From NCBI GenBank assembly GCA_031548885.1, contig JAVBQO010000003.1, forward strand, positions 1 to 64,000: a stretch of DNA of 64,000 nucleotides, in the 5' to 3' direction. The notes beneath the pieces are model-generated. The model did no database searches. It had not been told where the DNA came from and saw nothing but the letters and a program-made list of their open reading frames with translations. The translations under genes were made by a program, and so were the position numbers. Of this stretch, positions 15,551 through 24,538 are shown one piece after another. The DNA comes from JAVBQO01 sp031548885. Its GTDB lineage: Bacteria; Patescibacteriota; Saccharimonadia; Saccharimonadales; Saccharimonadaceae. Position 1 is the stretch's first letter. Each line of letters starts with the position of its first letter.

Positions 15551-18247
15551 GTGGTAAAAAAACAGGCTGTGTTGTCCAAAGTTTTCGGCGATCCGCAGAA
15601 AAAGATTCTTCGACGTCTCGAGAAAAAGATTGTTGATATTAACGCGCTCAGCGACAAATACGCGAAAATGAGCGACGCGGAATTGGCCAAACAAACCGAT
15701 ATTTTGAAAAAGAAAGTCGCCCGCGCCACCAAAGCGGAAAAGTCCGTCGCCAAAACCGAAGAAGTCAAAGTTGACGACAACGGCGCACCAATCAAACCAA
15801 TCAAGCGAAAAACCTCATCGCTGGATGACATTTTGCCTGACGCGTTTGCCGTGGTCCGCGAAATGGCGACGCGCGTTTTGGGCCAGCGCCACTACGACGT
15901 GCAATTGATCGGCGGCATCGCCTTGCACGAGGGCAACGTTGCCGAAATGAAAACTGGTGAGGGTAAAACGTTGGTCGCCACCGCGCCGGTGTATTTGAAC
16001 GCGCTGTCGGGGAAGGGCGCCCATGTTGTCACGGTCAACGATTATTTGGCGCAATTGCACGGCGGCTGGATGGGTTCACTGTATCACGCGCTGGGGCTCA
16101 AAACTGGTGTGATTATCAATGAAATGTCGTTTGTGTACGATCCGGATTTTGTCAACGAATCGCACTTTGACAAGCGTATGCAACAACTGCGCCCGGCGAC
16201 GCGCAAAGAAGCCTACGCCGCCGACATCACATATGGCACGAACAACGAATTCGGGTTCGATTATCTGCGTGACAACATGGTTTCGGAACCGGATTTGTTG
16301 CGACAACGCGATTTGAATTTCGCAATCGTTGACGAAGTTGACTCGATCCTGATCGACGAAGCACGCACGCCGCTAATCATTTCCGCGCCGGCCGCCGAAA
16401 ATCCCGACATGTATGTCAAGTTCGCCGCGCTGGCCGCCTCGCTCAAACCCGAGGATTATACGCTGGACGAAAAACGCCGCTCTGTCACACTAACCGACGA
16501 CGGCGTCGAAAAAGTCCAGAAACTGCTGGGTGTCAAAAACTTGTACAGCCCAGAATACGTCCGCAGCGTCTACCACATGGATCAAGCGCTGAAAGCCCAA
16601 ACGTTATTCAAACGCGACAAAGATTATGTCGTCACCAACGACGGCGAAGTCGTGATCGTCGACGAATTCACCGGCCGTTTGATGGCCGGCCGCCGTTACA
16701 ACGAAGGTTTACACCAGGCAATCGAAGCCAAAGAAAAAGTGCCGGTGTTGCAAGAATCGCAAACCCTCGCAACCGTTTCGTTCCAAAACTATTTCCGCCT
16801 GTACGACAAATTATCAGGCATGACAGGAACGGCGTTCACCGAAGCCGAAGAGTTCCAACAGATCTACGGCCTGGACGTCATCCAAATTCCACCGAACAAA
16901 ACGATCAAGCGCAAAGACCACAATGACAAGATTTTCCGAACAGAAAAAGGCAAAATCGCAGCGCTTATCGAAGATGTTCGCAAATACAACAGTGAAGGCC
17001 GCCCCGTTTTGATCGGTTCGGCATCGATTGCGAAAAACGAATTGGTGTCGTCAGCACTGACGAAAGCCGGCATCAAACACGAATTACTGAACGCGAAAAA
17101 CAACGAAAAAGAAGCCGAGATCGTCGCGAAAGCAGGGCAGAAGGGCGCCGTCACATTGGCGACCAACATTGCCGGCCGCGGTACCGACATTATGCTCGGC
17201 GAAGGAATCGCAGAAAAAGGCGGCTTGGTCGTGATCGGTTCGGAACGCCACGAAGCGCGCCGCATCGACAACCAGCTTCGCGGACGCGGCGGACGCCAGG
17301 GCGACCCCGGCGACACGATTTTCTACGTCTCGACCGAAGACGACCTGATGCGCATTTTCCAAGGCGACCGCATTGCGTCGCTGATGGATCGGTTGGGCGT
17401 CGACGAAGATCAAGCCATAGAAAACAAAGCGGTGTCCAAAACGCTCGAAGCAGCGCAAAAACGCGTCGAGGGTTACAACTTTGACACGCGAAAAAACGTC
17501 GTCCAATACGACAACGTCATCAACCGCCACCGCAAAGTCGTCTACCAAATCCGCCGCAAGATTTTGGAAGGCAAAGATATCAAGCCGGAGATCCAGCGTT
17601 TGATCGACGCGCGACTGTCGGATTTAACCGCCTTGCCGACCAAAAACAATCCGAAATTTGCCGAGACGTTCGAGGAAATTTTCCCGCTGACAGCCAAACA
17701 AATCGAGAAAATCGGCGACGTCAAAAACGACCGCAAACGCTTCGAGAACGCCCAGAAATCAGTTGCGAAATTGTACGAAAAACAGGAAAAAGAAATCGGT
17801 GTCGATCTGATGCGCGGCGTCGAGCGCGAAGTTTATATGCAAATTCTCGACGTGCTGTGGATGCAACATTTGGAAAATATGCAGCACCTGCGCGAAGGCA
17901 TTCACTGGCGATCGGTCGGCCAACGCGATCCGCTGGTCGAATATCGTAGCGAATCGCAAAAATTGTTCGATTCTTTGCAGGAATCGTTGCAATCCGAAGT
18001 GCTACGCGCCGTGTTCCACATCCGCAAACAGGACGTCGAACCCGCCAAAGTCACCGACGACGAATACGACAGCGAATTGACCCGCGCCGCTGAATACGCC
18101 GTCGAACGAGGTGTTAACGAAATCGGCTTGGCCGAAACCCGCGATTCGTCTGATTTCAAAGCCAAAAAGTCACAACCAACTGTCAAAAAATCCGCTGCGA
18201 AAAAGAAAAAGCAGCAGCGGCAGAATCGGAAAAAAGGCCGTAAATAA
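15551..18247 (+). CDS. secA: Preprotein translocase ATPase SecA
   Basis: Drives protein export through SecYEG. The 898 residues show Walker A in GEMKTGEGKTLVA, the DEAD-type box in FAIVDEVDSILIDEARTPLI, and the second motor domain with GRGTDIMLGEG and RGRGGRQGDPG. The C terminus ends in a Lys-rich tail without the zinc-binding cysteine motif, as in many Gram-positive-type SecA proteins. It starts with GTG and a GGGAG site. A terminator follows. Confidence 0.97.
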   Translation: MVKKQAVLSKVFGDPQKKILRRLEKKIVDINALSDKYAKMSDAELAKQTDILKKKVARATKAEKSVAKTEEVKVDDNGAPIKPIKRKTSSLDDILPDAFAVVREMATRVLGQRHYDVQLIGGIALHEGNVAEMKTGEGKTLVATAPVYLNALSGKGAHVVTVNDYLAQLHGGWMGSLYHALGLKTGVIINEMSFVYDPDFVNESHFDKRMQQLRPATRKEAYAADITYGTNNEFGFDYLRDNMVSEPDLLRQRDLNFAIVDEVDSILIDEARTPLIISAPAAENPDMYVKFAALAASLKPEDYTLDEKRRSVTLTDDGVEKVQKLLGVKNLYSPEYVRSVYHMDQALKAQTLFKRDKDYVVTNDGEVVIVDEFTGRLMAGRRYNEGLHQAIEAKEKVPVLQESQTLATVSFQNYFRLYDKLSGMTGTAFTEAEEFQQIYGLDVIQIPPNKTIKRKDHNDKIFRTEKGKIAALIEDVRKYNSEGRPVLIGSASIAKNELVSSALTKAGIKHELLNAKNNEKEAEIVAKAGQKGAVTLATNIAGRGTDIMLGEGIAEKGGLVVIGSERHEARRIDNQLRGRGGRQGDPGDTIFYVSTEDDLMRIFQGDRIASLMDRLGVDEDQAIENKAVSKTLEAAQKRVEGYNFDTRKNVVQYDNVINRHRKVVYQIRRKILEGKDIKPEIQRLIDARLSDLTALPTKNNPKFAETFEEIFPLTAKQIEKIGDVKNDRKRFENAQKSVAKLYEKQEKEIGVDLMRGVEREVYMQILDVLWMQHLENMQHLREGIHWRSVGQRDPLVEYRSESQKLFDSLQESLQSEVLRAVFHIRKQDVEPAKVTDDEYDSELTRAAEYAVERGVNEIGLAETRDSSDFKAKKSQPTVKKSAAKKKKQQRQNRKKGRK

Positions 18248-18272
18248 TCTTTCGCAAAAATAGGGAAGTCAT

Positions 18273-18294
18273 AACAGGGGATTCATGCCCTGTT
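18273..18294 (+). terminator. Terminator after secA
   Basis: AACAGGG/CCCTGTT stem with an eight-base loop, followed by GTGGTTTTTG. Confidence 0.65.
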
Positions 18295-18372
18295 GTGGTT
18301 TTTGCAAAATCCAAACCGCTTGTTCTTGCAAAACTCTCTCTCTTGATTTAATTGTTCACAGGTGGGCAGAAC

Positions 18373-18387
18373 ATTAAGAGTTCGCCC
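18373..18387. repeat. Upstream copy of a 15-bp inverted repeat flanking thyX
   Basis: ATTAAGAGTTCGCCC, 20 bases before the thyX ATG. It is the perfect reverse complement of 19348-19362. Confidence 0.8.
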
Positions 18388-18407
18388 TGTTCACGATTGG
18401 AGATATC

Positions 18408-19286
18408 ATGGCTTACGAAGCCAAGATGTTGCTTGACTCGATTTCACCTGACGGCGTCCGACTCTGTACGATGCAGGTCACTTTTCCGCGCATCGTGCTC
18501 GCAGAGTTCAACACGCATCGCGTTTTTTCGCGAAATTCGGCGTCGTCGCGTGCGATTCCGTTTGCAAAAATGCTCGATCGCGTCATGTCCGACCCATTCA
18601 TCCCGGATGAGTTTGGCGCAAACCAACGTGGCATGCAGGCGGCCGAACCGCTGTCCGGCAGCGACCACGACAGTGCAGTTCGCAGCTGGATCGCCGCGTG
18701 CGACAACGCAGTCAACCGGGCTTTGATTCTTGCCGAGCTGAACGTCCACAAGGGTCTGGCGAATCGTCTGATTGAGCCGTTCATGTGGCATACCGTCATC
18801 ATCACTGCGACTGAGTGGGGAAACTTTTTCGCACTGCGCTGCCATCCGGCCGCCCAGCGCGAAATCCGCCTGATCGCCGAAATGATGAAGGAGCTGTACG
18901 ACGAGTCTCAGCCTCAGCCGGTCAACTACGGCGAATGGCACATGCCATACGTCCTGGCCGAGGAGCGCGAGAAGTACAACATCGAGACACTCAAGAAAAT
19001 GTCGGTCGCGCGTTGCACCCGCGTCAGCTACATGACGCACGGCACCGATCACATCGACGTCGAGAAGGATCTTGCACTGTGCGACCGGCTCGCGGGCCTT
19101 GGGCATATGTCGCCGTTCGAGCATGTCGCGCGACCGCTCGATCTCAGGCCTGGAGATCTCGACCTCGAAAGATGCGGCGGCGATAGCACACGCGCCAATC
19201 CGTGGCAGCCTGGCAACTTTCGGGGCTGGCACCAGATGCGCAAGGATCTTCCACACGAAGATAACTATGCGCTAGCCGCTGAATGA
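18408..19286 (+). CDS. thyX: Flavin-dependent thymidylate synthase, phage type
   Basis: Makes dTMP from dUMP using FAD, NADPH and methylene-tetrahydrofolate. The 292 residues contain the ThyX signature in a divergent form, THRVFSRNSASSRA, where the usual first Arg of RHR is Thr, as in actinophage-like ThyX proteins. The second conserved region is present (RVSYMTHG, HMSPFEHVARP). Codon use is GC-richer than in the neighbours. The gene stands alone and is flanked by a perfect 15-bp inverted repeat with a 16-bp hairpin behind it. All of this suggests acquisition from a phage or mobile element. A ribosome-binding site (TTGGAGAT) precedes the ATG. Confidence 0.9.
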   Translation: MAYEAKMLLDSISPDGVRLCTMQVTFPRIVLAEFNTHRVFSRNSASSRAIPFAKMLDRVMSDPFIPDEFGANQRGMQAAEPLSGSDHDSAVRSWIAACDNAVNRALILAELNVHKGLANRLIEPFMWHTVIITATEWGNFFALRCHPAAQREIRLIAEMMKELYDESQPQPVNYGEWHMPYVLAEEREKYNIETLKKMSVARCTRVSYMTHGTDHIDVEKDLALCDRLAGLGHMSPFEHVARPLDLRPGDLDLERCGGDSTRANPWQPGNFRGWHQMRKDLPHEDNYALAAE

Positions 19287-19289
19287 CCG

Positions 19290-19336
19290 AGCTAGGCTTG
19301 GGCGATCTTGCGAAAGCATTTCGCCCAAGCCTAGCT
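19290..19336 (+). terminator. Long hairpin after thyX
   Basis: A 16-bp perfect stem (19290-19305 with 19321-19336) and a 15-base loop containing TTGCGAAAG. No T-run follows. Confidence 0.7.
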
Positions 19337-19347
19337 GTCCTATTCCT

Positions 19348-19362
19348 GGGCGAACTCTTAAT
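19348..19362. repeat. Downstream copy of the 15-bp inverted repeat flanking thyX
   Basis: GGGCGAACTCTTAAT lies 11 bases beyond the hairpin and is the reverse complement of 18373-18387. Confidence 0.8.
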
Positions 19363-20144
19363 TATAAAATATTTCGAATTTACAATAAGCAAGACAACAA
19401 TGGGAACATATATAGAACATTCATTGTAATGTATCAACAGAAAACCAAAGTGACCGCAAATCATTGTAAAAAACACCAAGACAAACAACACAAAAGCGCG
19501 ACAGGCGAATTTCCAATTAAAAATTAATTCCAAAACTATTCGGACGAGCGAACTGGTCGAAACATGCGTAGTGGGGACGCATTGTAATTCGTCTTTTGGT
19601 GTAATGTATCGTGTCGCACAATATATCTTTTGCGACGCGCTAAGATACAGCACAAATAGGTCTCGAGCATATCCCGTATACACATCCGCACATCACAATT
19701 CAACCAATTGACGACGCGTGCCATCTGTCAAAGGGCGCTTCGTCATTTTCACTATCGCATTTTCGCACATAATTATTCGCATTCACACCATTTAACTGCC
19801 GATTACACATACTTTGTGCGCCGCGATTTCGGACTGTAGTCAAAAATGTCACGCTTTTTATATACAAGTTTTCCACATTTGCATATTTGCAATTTTGTTG
19901 TTTTATTATATTATTTCCTCTTCCCGCTTGTTTGTCCGTGCGGCATTTGCTTTTTATGTATTTTATATTTTTATATACTTTTGTACCCTTTTCATACTGT
20001 ACGCGTCATATCATATAGAACAAATTTAGAACACTACTTTTATCACTATCTCTACTAAAATAAATTGCCACTTAACAAAAAGATTTTAACGCGTGGAGCA
20101 TGTTCCGCCTAGCTTGGCTTTTGCCAAACAACACGCGCCGCCGC
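19363..20144. other. AT-rich non-coding region between thyX and the end of the dcw operon
   Basis: About 780 bases, markedly AT-rich, with T-rich tracts around 19900-20000. Open frames here (for example 19814-20029) lack ribosome-binding sites and are low-complexity hydrophobic, consistent with T-richness rather than coding. No tRNA, known RNA or dif-like site was recognised. The TGCGAAA motif is sparse. Confidence 0.5.
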
Positions 20145-21056
20145 CTACCTCCAATACCCCTTCCCCTCGACACGCGCATCGATGTACGCCGGCGAAATCT
20201 GCCGCTCGTCCAAATATTTCAACATATTTACGATGTCCGACGTTTGCGACGTCGCATCGCGATCAATCTGGGCTTTGATCGGATAAGCCCGATCGACCAC
20301 ATAAAACTCGACATATCTTACCGCGCCCGACGGAATTACCACACGGTTGACCGTGCCGCCGCCGGCGCTGGACACGCCGGAAATCACTTGGCCAACAAAT
20401 TTCAGAAATCGACTCGAGGTGATGGCACCGCCGTCAACCGTGGCGCCACTTTCGTCGCTGATCGAAACGCCCGGTTCGCCGAAATAGTTTTTCGCAAAAA
20501 CCGCACCGCTGTCGTCGACGTAGCTTTTTTGGTCGCCGACCTGCCACACCGCCACTGGATCGCGTAGCGTCACAGTCAACTCTGAACCGACAAACGGCTT
20601 TTGCTGAATAGTCGCTGTCTTGACCTCTGGTGCGGCGTCTTGCATATAGGCGCTGAATTTGTCAGCGTGAAACGCAAACGCGAAACGCTCCAACGGCTTT
20701 TTCGCAAAATATTGCTCGGCCATTTTCTGGTAAGTTTTGGCATCAGGCTGCGTCATGATCGTGCCGCCACCAAACGTCACATTCGAAAATCCGCCGATAT
20801 ACTGCGAAAACAACGCGCCGATTGCCAGCGTGATTACAATCAAAACGCCGATGAACATGCCGATGCGGCGCTTGACCAAGCGCGATTCATGTTCGCGAAT
20901 TCGCTGCGATTTCAACTCGCCACGGTTTTCGGCGCTGGCGCGAACGTTCGACGAAGCGCTGCCCGTAATCGTTCGACTGCGTTGAAATGCCACCGATTCG
21001 TCAGCATCCTCGGACAAGCGTCGCCGCACCGGCTCAGATTTTTTCTTACGCAGCAT
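20145..21056 (-). CDS. ftsQ: FtsQ-like cell division protein
   Basis: A 303-residue bitopic membrane protein. A charged cytoplasmic N terminus (1 to about 62) leads to one transmembrane helix (about 65-84), then an extracytoplasmic POTRA/FtsQ-type domain (LTVTLRDPVAVWQVGDQKSYVDDSGAVF). That pattern and the position at the end of the dcw operon identify it as FtsQ/DivIB, which scaffolds FtsW and the division transpeptidase. Its ATG lies inside the last codons of murG (11-base overlap). Confidence 0.78.
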   Translation of the reverse strand: MLRKKKSEPVRRRLSEDADESVAFQRSRTITGSASSNVRASAENRGELKSQRIREHESRLVKRRIGMFIGVLIVITLAIGALFSQYIGGFSNVTFGGGTIMTQPDAKTYQKMAEQYFAKKPLERFAFAFHADKFSAYMQDAAPEVKTATIQQKPFVGSELTVTLRDPVAVWQVGDQKSYVDDSGAVFAKNYFGEPGVSISDESGATVDGGAITSSRFLKFVGQVISGVSSAGGGTVNRVVIPSGAVRYVEFYVVDRAYPIKAQIDRDATSQTSDIVNMLKYLDERQISPAYIDARVEGKGYWR

Positions 21057-22200
21057 GCGCCGCCTCTGTTATCATTGTCGCCATATCGTCCAGCGCGTTT
21101 GGCCGCGCAAACGTATACAAATTCTCGCCCAAAGTTTTTCGCAAATCGTCATCGCCCAAAACCTTCATCACAGCATCAAACAACGTCTGGCCATCGCCGA
21201 GCGACCGCTCGTCAACCATCAACGCCGCGTCGGCCTCGACATAAATTTTGGCATTTTGCGTCTGATGATCGCCAGCCAAATACGGACTTGGGATCAAAAT
21301 CGCCGCCGACCCCAGTGCCGCCAATTCTGCCAAAGTCGTCGCGCCGGCACGCGTCACAACCACGTCGGCCGCGCCCATGATTTTCGCCACGTCGTCGCTA
21401 ATGAACATCTCGATTTTGTACCCGTTTATTTGCGGAATCATTCCCGATATGCGCACGAAATCTTTTTGCCCTGTGACATGCAGAATCTGCACACCGTTTT
21501 TGCAAACCAACGGCGCAATATTCATCATCGCATCGTTAATCGCCGCCGCGCCCAAACCGCCGCCCATCGACAAAACGAGCGGCTTTTCGCTATCGAAACC
21601 AAACTGCTTTTTCGCACGCTTTTTTTCATCAATTGAAAGTTTGCGAAAATCCGAACGTACCGGAATTCCCACAAATTTGGTACGCGATTTCGGATACGAC
21701 GGATAATATTTGGTCGGCGACCCAGTGCCAATCGCCGTCGCGTATTTTGCCAAAATCCGATTTGTCAAACCCGGATGCGAATCGCTATCATGAATCACTA
21801 GCGGAATCCGCCAAATTTTCGCCGCCAAACCAACCGGCAAACAAACAAAGCCGCCTTTGGCGAAAACCACATCGGGCCGCCAAAACGCAAACTTGATCAA
21901 ACTTTGCAAAAAGCCAACGCCAACTTTGACCATGTCCCACACATTTCGCAGATATGTTTTGAAAATATGTCGCACGTGATCGCGCCACGTCAAATTGGCG
22001 TAGCGTCGCAATTTGCCACTAACCACCACCGAAACCGGCACGTCCAAATCCTCGAAAAGTTCCCGCGATTGCGCCGCGAATTTCCGATCACACACGAATC
22101 GAACTTCGACGTGCGAGTCACGCCGTTTCAATTCATTAATAACCGCGACGACCGGCGTAACGTGTCCGCCCGACCCCCCGCCGACGCTGAGAACTTTCAC
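21046..22200 (-). CDS. murG: UDP-GlcNAc lipid I transferase MurG
   Basis: Adds N-acetylglucosamine to lipid I at the inner face of the membrane to give lipid II. The 384 residues show the N-terminal GGGSGGHVTP loop, the conserved segment VIHDSDSHPGLTNR (commonly HEQN in other bacteria), and the UDP-sugar-binding site with TRAGATTLAEL and GDHQTQNA. The start lies within the coding sequence of ftsW (65-base overlap). Confidence 0.95.
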   Translation of the reverse strand: MKVLSVGGGSGGHVTPVVAVINELKRRDSHVEVRFVCDRKFAAQSRELFEDLDVPVSVVVSGKLRRYANLTWRDHVRHIFKTYLRNVWDMVKVGVGFLQSLIKFAFWRPDVVFAKGGFVCLPVGLAAKIWRIPLVIHDSDSHPGLTNRILAKYATAIGTGSPTKYYPSYPKSRTKFVGIPVRSDFRKLSIDEKKRAKKQFGFDSEKPLVLSMGGGLGAAAINDAMMNIAPLVCKNGVQILHVTGQKDFVRISGMIPQINGYKIEMFISDDVAKIMGAADVVVTRAGATTLAELAALGSAAILIPSPYLAGDHQTQNAKIYVEADAALMVDERSLGDGQTLFDAVMKVLGDDDLRKTLGENLYTFARPNALDDMATMITEAAHAA

Positions 22201-23497
22201 TGGTGGTTGTCCTTTGTTCTTGCTTTAATTTCCTGTGACTAGTATAGCGCGAAATCGCGAAAACCGCACCCAATCCGGCCATAATAAACACCATGCTGGT
22301 GCCGCCAAAACTGAGCAACGGCAGCGTGATGCCGGTCAGCGGCAAAACGCCGATCATCGCGCCGACGTTGATGATCAAATGTGCGCTCAGCCAACCGAAA
22401 ACGCCCGCCACGAACAATCGCAAAAACATGTTTTCCAAGTAGTCCGCCATGCGCAGCACCCGAAATAACAGTGCGAAAAACGCCGTCAAAATCGCCACCA
22501 GCCCAACGAAACCGAAACTTTCGCCCAAAATTGCGAAAATCGAATCGTTGACGGCTTCGGGTAGCCAGCCGAACGCTTGGACGCTTTGGCCCAAACCTTT
22601 TCCGAAAAACCCGCCTGAACCGAGCGCGATCAGCGATTGGTTGATATGATAGCTGGCGCTTTCCGTCGACGAATCGCTGCCGATGAATGTCAACACACGT
22701 GCAATGCGGTGCGGTGCAATAATAATCGACGCCACAGCCGCCGCCGCTACGCCCGCAAACGCCACGCCGATCGTTCGCCAACGCGCACCGGAAATGATCA
22801 ATTGCGCCAGCGTGATCGACACCAGCGCCACGCCAGTGCCCAAATCTTTTTGCAAAATCACGATGACAAACAATGATAAGCCAACCACAATCGCCAGCGG
22901 CAACAGCGTTTGACGAACCGAATCCAATTTGTTTTTCGCGGCGCGTGTCGCCAAAAATCCAGCGCAGAAAATAACCAACCCGAACTTCAAAAACTCAGCT
23001 GGCTGGAACGTTCCCAACCCGCCCAAATTGTACCAACGGCAGGCGCCCAGTGTGCAAACCGCCAAACTTGAATTCATGAAACCTAGTATCGACAAAAACA
23101 AACATAGCAAAAACGCCACGATCAAGATTTTCGCGCCCCATTTCCGCCAAAAATCCAGTGGAATCCGCGAAACCGCGAAAAACACTGCGAAACCAAGCAC
23201 TAGATACAGAATCTGCCGCTGCATAAAATGCGTCTGATCCAACGAATGCCCGCCGCCAGTGTTGATCGTCTCCACACTTGCCGGCGAAATCGAAAACAAC
23301 ACGACCAACCCAGTCAGCGCAATCGCCGCGATCAGCACCACCAAAATATAATCCGGCCGGTGTTTGCGCCCCAATTTCAATTTGCCGCCAGCGTCGAACA
23401 AAGCGCTGCCAATCTCGGTCGCGGCTAGTTTGCTACGACGCGGTTTGGTCGACGCCATCGACGACGGCCGACGTCGCCCACCACTGACATATGCCAT
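22136..23497 (-). CDS. ftsW: FtsW septal glycan polymerase (SEDS family)
   Basis: Polymerises lipid II glycan chains at the septum with the class B PBP. The 453 residues include a cytoplasmic N terminus of about 45 residues, then about ten transmembrane helices with SEDS motifs (GGLGTFQPAEFLKFGLVIF, LQKDLGTG, and GITLPLLSFGGTS near the C terminus). The ATG abuts the mraY stop codon directly. A basic 35-residue tail overlaps murG. Confidence 0.95.
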   Translation of the reverse strand: MAYVSGGRRRPSSMASTKPRRSKLAATEIGSALFDAGGKLKLGRKHRPDYILVVLIAAIALTGLVVLFSISPASVETINTGGGHSLDQTHFMQRQILYLVLGFAVFFAVSRIPLDFWRKWGAKILIVAFLLCLFLSILGFMNSSLAVCTLGACRWYNLGGLGTFQPAEFLKFGLVIFCAGFLATRAAKNKLDSVRQTLLPLAIVVGLSLFVIVILQKDLGTGVALVSITLAQLIISGARWRTIGVAFAGVAAAAVASIIIAPHRIARVLTFIGSDSSTESASYHINQSLIALGSGGFFGKGLGQSVQAFGWLPEAVNDSIFAILGESFGFVGLVAILTAFFALLFRVLRMADYLENMFLRLFVAGVFGWLSAHLIINVGAMIGVLPLTGITLPLLSFGGTSMVFIMAGLGAVFAISRYTSHRKLKQEQRTTTSESSQRRRGVGRTRYAGRRGY

Positions 23498-24538
23498 CTA
23501 ACTGACGCTCCCGCCAGCCAACGCCAAAATCAGTCCCAACACCGCCGCCACGTTGCCGATCACCCAGAATCGCATGGTAACTTTGGTCTCCGGCCAGCCT
23601 TTCGCCTCTAGATGATGATGCAGCGGCGCGGAAATGAACACTTTGCGATGGAAAAATTTCTTGCTAATGATTTGGATAAGCGACGAACCCGCTTCAATCA
23701 CAAAAACAATACCGATCACCGGCAGAATAAACAACGAATTCGTCAGCATCGCTACCACGCCCAGCGCCACACCCAGCGCGAAACTACCAACGTCACCCAT
23801 GAAAAACCGCGCCGGATAAATGTTAAACCACAAATACGACAATAACGCGCCCAGAATCGTCACACAGAATCCGGCGATACCGAAATTACCTTGTAGCAAC
23901 GCAATGACTGCGAAAACGCCAAACGCCGTCGACAGCAGTCCACCCGACAATCCGTCCAGCCCATCGCTGATGTTGACCGCGTTGCCGGTTGCCACCACGA
24001 TGAACGCGAAAATCGGAATGATAAACCAACCCAGATCCCAATTGCCGACAAACGGCACATACACCGCTGTAGCGCCCAATTTCGCAAAGAAAAACCAGCC
24101 AAGCAGCAAACCGCCCAGCGCGATTAGCGTGAACTTTACCCAGCTACGCATGCCAGCCGCGCCTTTGCCATGACTACGCAAATTGATAATGTCGTCGATC
24201 AAACCAACAAACGCGCCGCCAATCAGCGCCGCCAACGGCAGCCAGGTTTGCGCCCGATCCAAATTGAACAGCAGTGTCACAACAGAAATCGCAATCACGA
24301 AAACCAAACCGGCCATCGTCGGAATGTTTCGTTTGAATTTGTCGGCGTGTAGTTTCGTGAATATTTCGATTTTTTTGCCCGAAGTGTCGGTTTCGCGCTG
24401 CTGTTTCCAAAACTTATATTTGTACGCAAAAAACGTATAAAACGGCGTCAAAACCATCGCCAAACCAAACGCGCCCGCGCCCAACATAAACATTTTCGCC
24501 AGTTCGTCGGTCAAAATCGAGAGCGTATTTGCATCCAT
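23498..24538 (-). CDS. mraY: Phospho-MurNAc-pentapeptide transferase MraY
   Basis: Transfers phospho-MurNAc-pentapeptide to undecaprenyl phosphate, making lipid I. The 346 residues carry about ten transmembrane helices and the family motifs: the Asp pair in GLIDDIINLRS, NAVNISDGLDGLSGG, FFMGDVGS, and the histidine cluster LHHHLEAKGW. It overlaps the stop codon of the upstream PBP gene by one base. Confidence 0.96.
   Translation of the reverse strand: MDANTLSILTDELAKMFMLGAGAFGLAMVLTPFYTFFAYKYKFWKQQRETDTSGKKIEIFTKLHADKFKRNIPTMAGLVFVIAISVVTLLFNLDRAQTWLPLAALIGGAFVGLIDDIINLRSHGKGAAGMRSWVKFTLIALGGLLLGWFFFAKLGATAVYVPFVGNWDLGWFIIPIFAFIVVATGNAVNISDGLDGLSGGLLSTAFGVFAVIALLQGNFGIAGFCVTILGALLSYLWFNIYPARFFMGDVGSFALGVALGVVAMLTNSLFILPVIGIVFVIEAGSSLIQIISKKFFHRKVFISAPLHHHLEAKGWPETKVTMRFWVIGNVAAVLGLILALAGGSVS

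Noticed and set aside
19144..19683. 179-codon minus-strand frame spanning the thyX end and AT-rich gap
   Set aside because: Antisense to thyX in part, no ribosome-binding site, and hydrophobicity explained by AT-rich composition.
19814..20058. Small hydrophobic frames in the AT-rich gap
   Set aside because: T-rich low complexity and no start signals.
20601..21380. Plus-strand frame antisense to ftsQ and murG
   Set aside because: Shadow of the conserved dcw genes.
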